A stretch of DNA of 5,692 bases from NCBI GenBank assembly GCA_017853235.1, contig JAFMJX010000114.1, forward strand, positions 1 to 5,692, in the 5' to 3' direction. The translations under genes and the position numbers were made by a program. The DNA comes from Chitinophagaceae bacterium (GTDB taxonomy: Bacteria; Bacteroidota; Bacteroidia; Chitinophagales; Chitinophagaceae). Of the stretch, positions 5,641-5,692 are shown piece after piece; within the stretch, counting starts at the first letter, position 1; the number at the start of each line of letters is the position of its first letter. Under the pieces are notes generated by a model that saw only the letters and a list, made by a program, of their open reading frames with translations, was not told where the DNA came from and did no database searches.

Positions 5641-5692
5641 GGAGAGGTGGATGAGTGGCTGAAATCAGTAGTTTGCTAAACTGCCGTACGGG
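5641..5692 (+). tRNA. tRNA-Ser(GCT), partial (3' end outside window)
   Basis: The 5' acceptor strand is GGAGAGG (5641-5647), followed by TG, a three-pair D-stem GAT (5650-5652) with ATC (5664-5666), and an anticodon stem GTAGT (5668-5672) with ACTGC (5680-5684) containing one G-T pair. The seven-base loop TTGCTAA carries anticodon GCT (5675-5677), which reads AGC and AGU serine codons. The bases after the anticodon stem (CGTACGGG) look like the start of the long variable arm of a class II tRNA, which supports serine. The rest of the variable arm, the T-arm and the 3' acceptor strand are beyond the right edge. Confidence 0.92.

Noticed and set aside
5641..5692. Integration site of a mobile element at the tRNA gene
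   Set aside because: The tRNA 3' end, where such sites lie, is outside the window, and no integrase or repeated end is seen.

Overview
The window looks like chromosomal DNA from an AT-rich member of the Bacteroidota. Reasons: the DnaA protein has the Bacteroidota style of sequence, there is a DUF3127 protein (a family largely confined to this phylum), Shine-Dalgarno sequences are weak or absent, and several start regions carry a -7 element of the TAnnTTTG type used by the Bacteroidota housekeeping sigma factor. The wording of the proteins suggests a Chitinophagaceae-like lineage, but this is an impression and not a demonstrated placement.

Layout. Bases 1-533 (minus strand) hold the N-terminal part of a NatA-type ABC transporter ATPase that runs off the left edge. 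A divergent spacer (534-684) separates it from a secreted zinc hydrolase of the S1/P1 nuclease and phospholipase C superfamily (685-1692, plus). That gene converges, with 11 bases between the stops, on a COG2509-type FAD-dependent oxidoreductase (1704-3290, minus). Upstream of it on the same strand is a small DUF3127 OB-fold protein with an SSB-like acidic tail (3372-3746, minus). A 331-base AT-rich spacer (3747-4077) then leads to dnaA (4078-5505, plus). After dnaA come an inverted repeat across its stop codon, a strong intrinsic terminator, a promoter with a perfect -7 element, and the 5' part of a tRNA-Ser(GCT) gene cut by the right edge.

How it fits together. Most genes appear to be ordinary housekeeping units in short transcription units. 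The most coherent functional pairing is dnaA with the divergently placed DUF3127 gene: one initiates replication, and the other has the look of a single-stranded nucleic acid binding protein. The spacer between them carries two copies of a TAAGTGGRTAAA element, one containing a DnaA box with one mismatch, plus a homopolymer A10-G-T9 block. It could be a DnaA-autoregulated promoter region or, less certainly, part of an origin. No dnaN, recF, rpmH or gidA is present to support an origin.

I found no mobile element, CRISPR array or clearly new multi-gene system. The observations worth following are regulatory structures around dnaA and the tRNA, the SSB-like tail on the DUF3127 protein, and the mixed metal-ligand signature of the secreted hydrolase.
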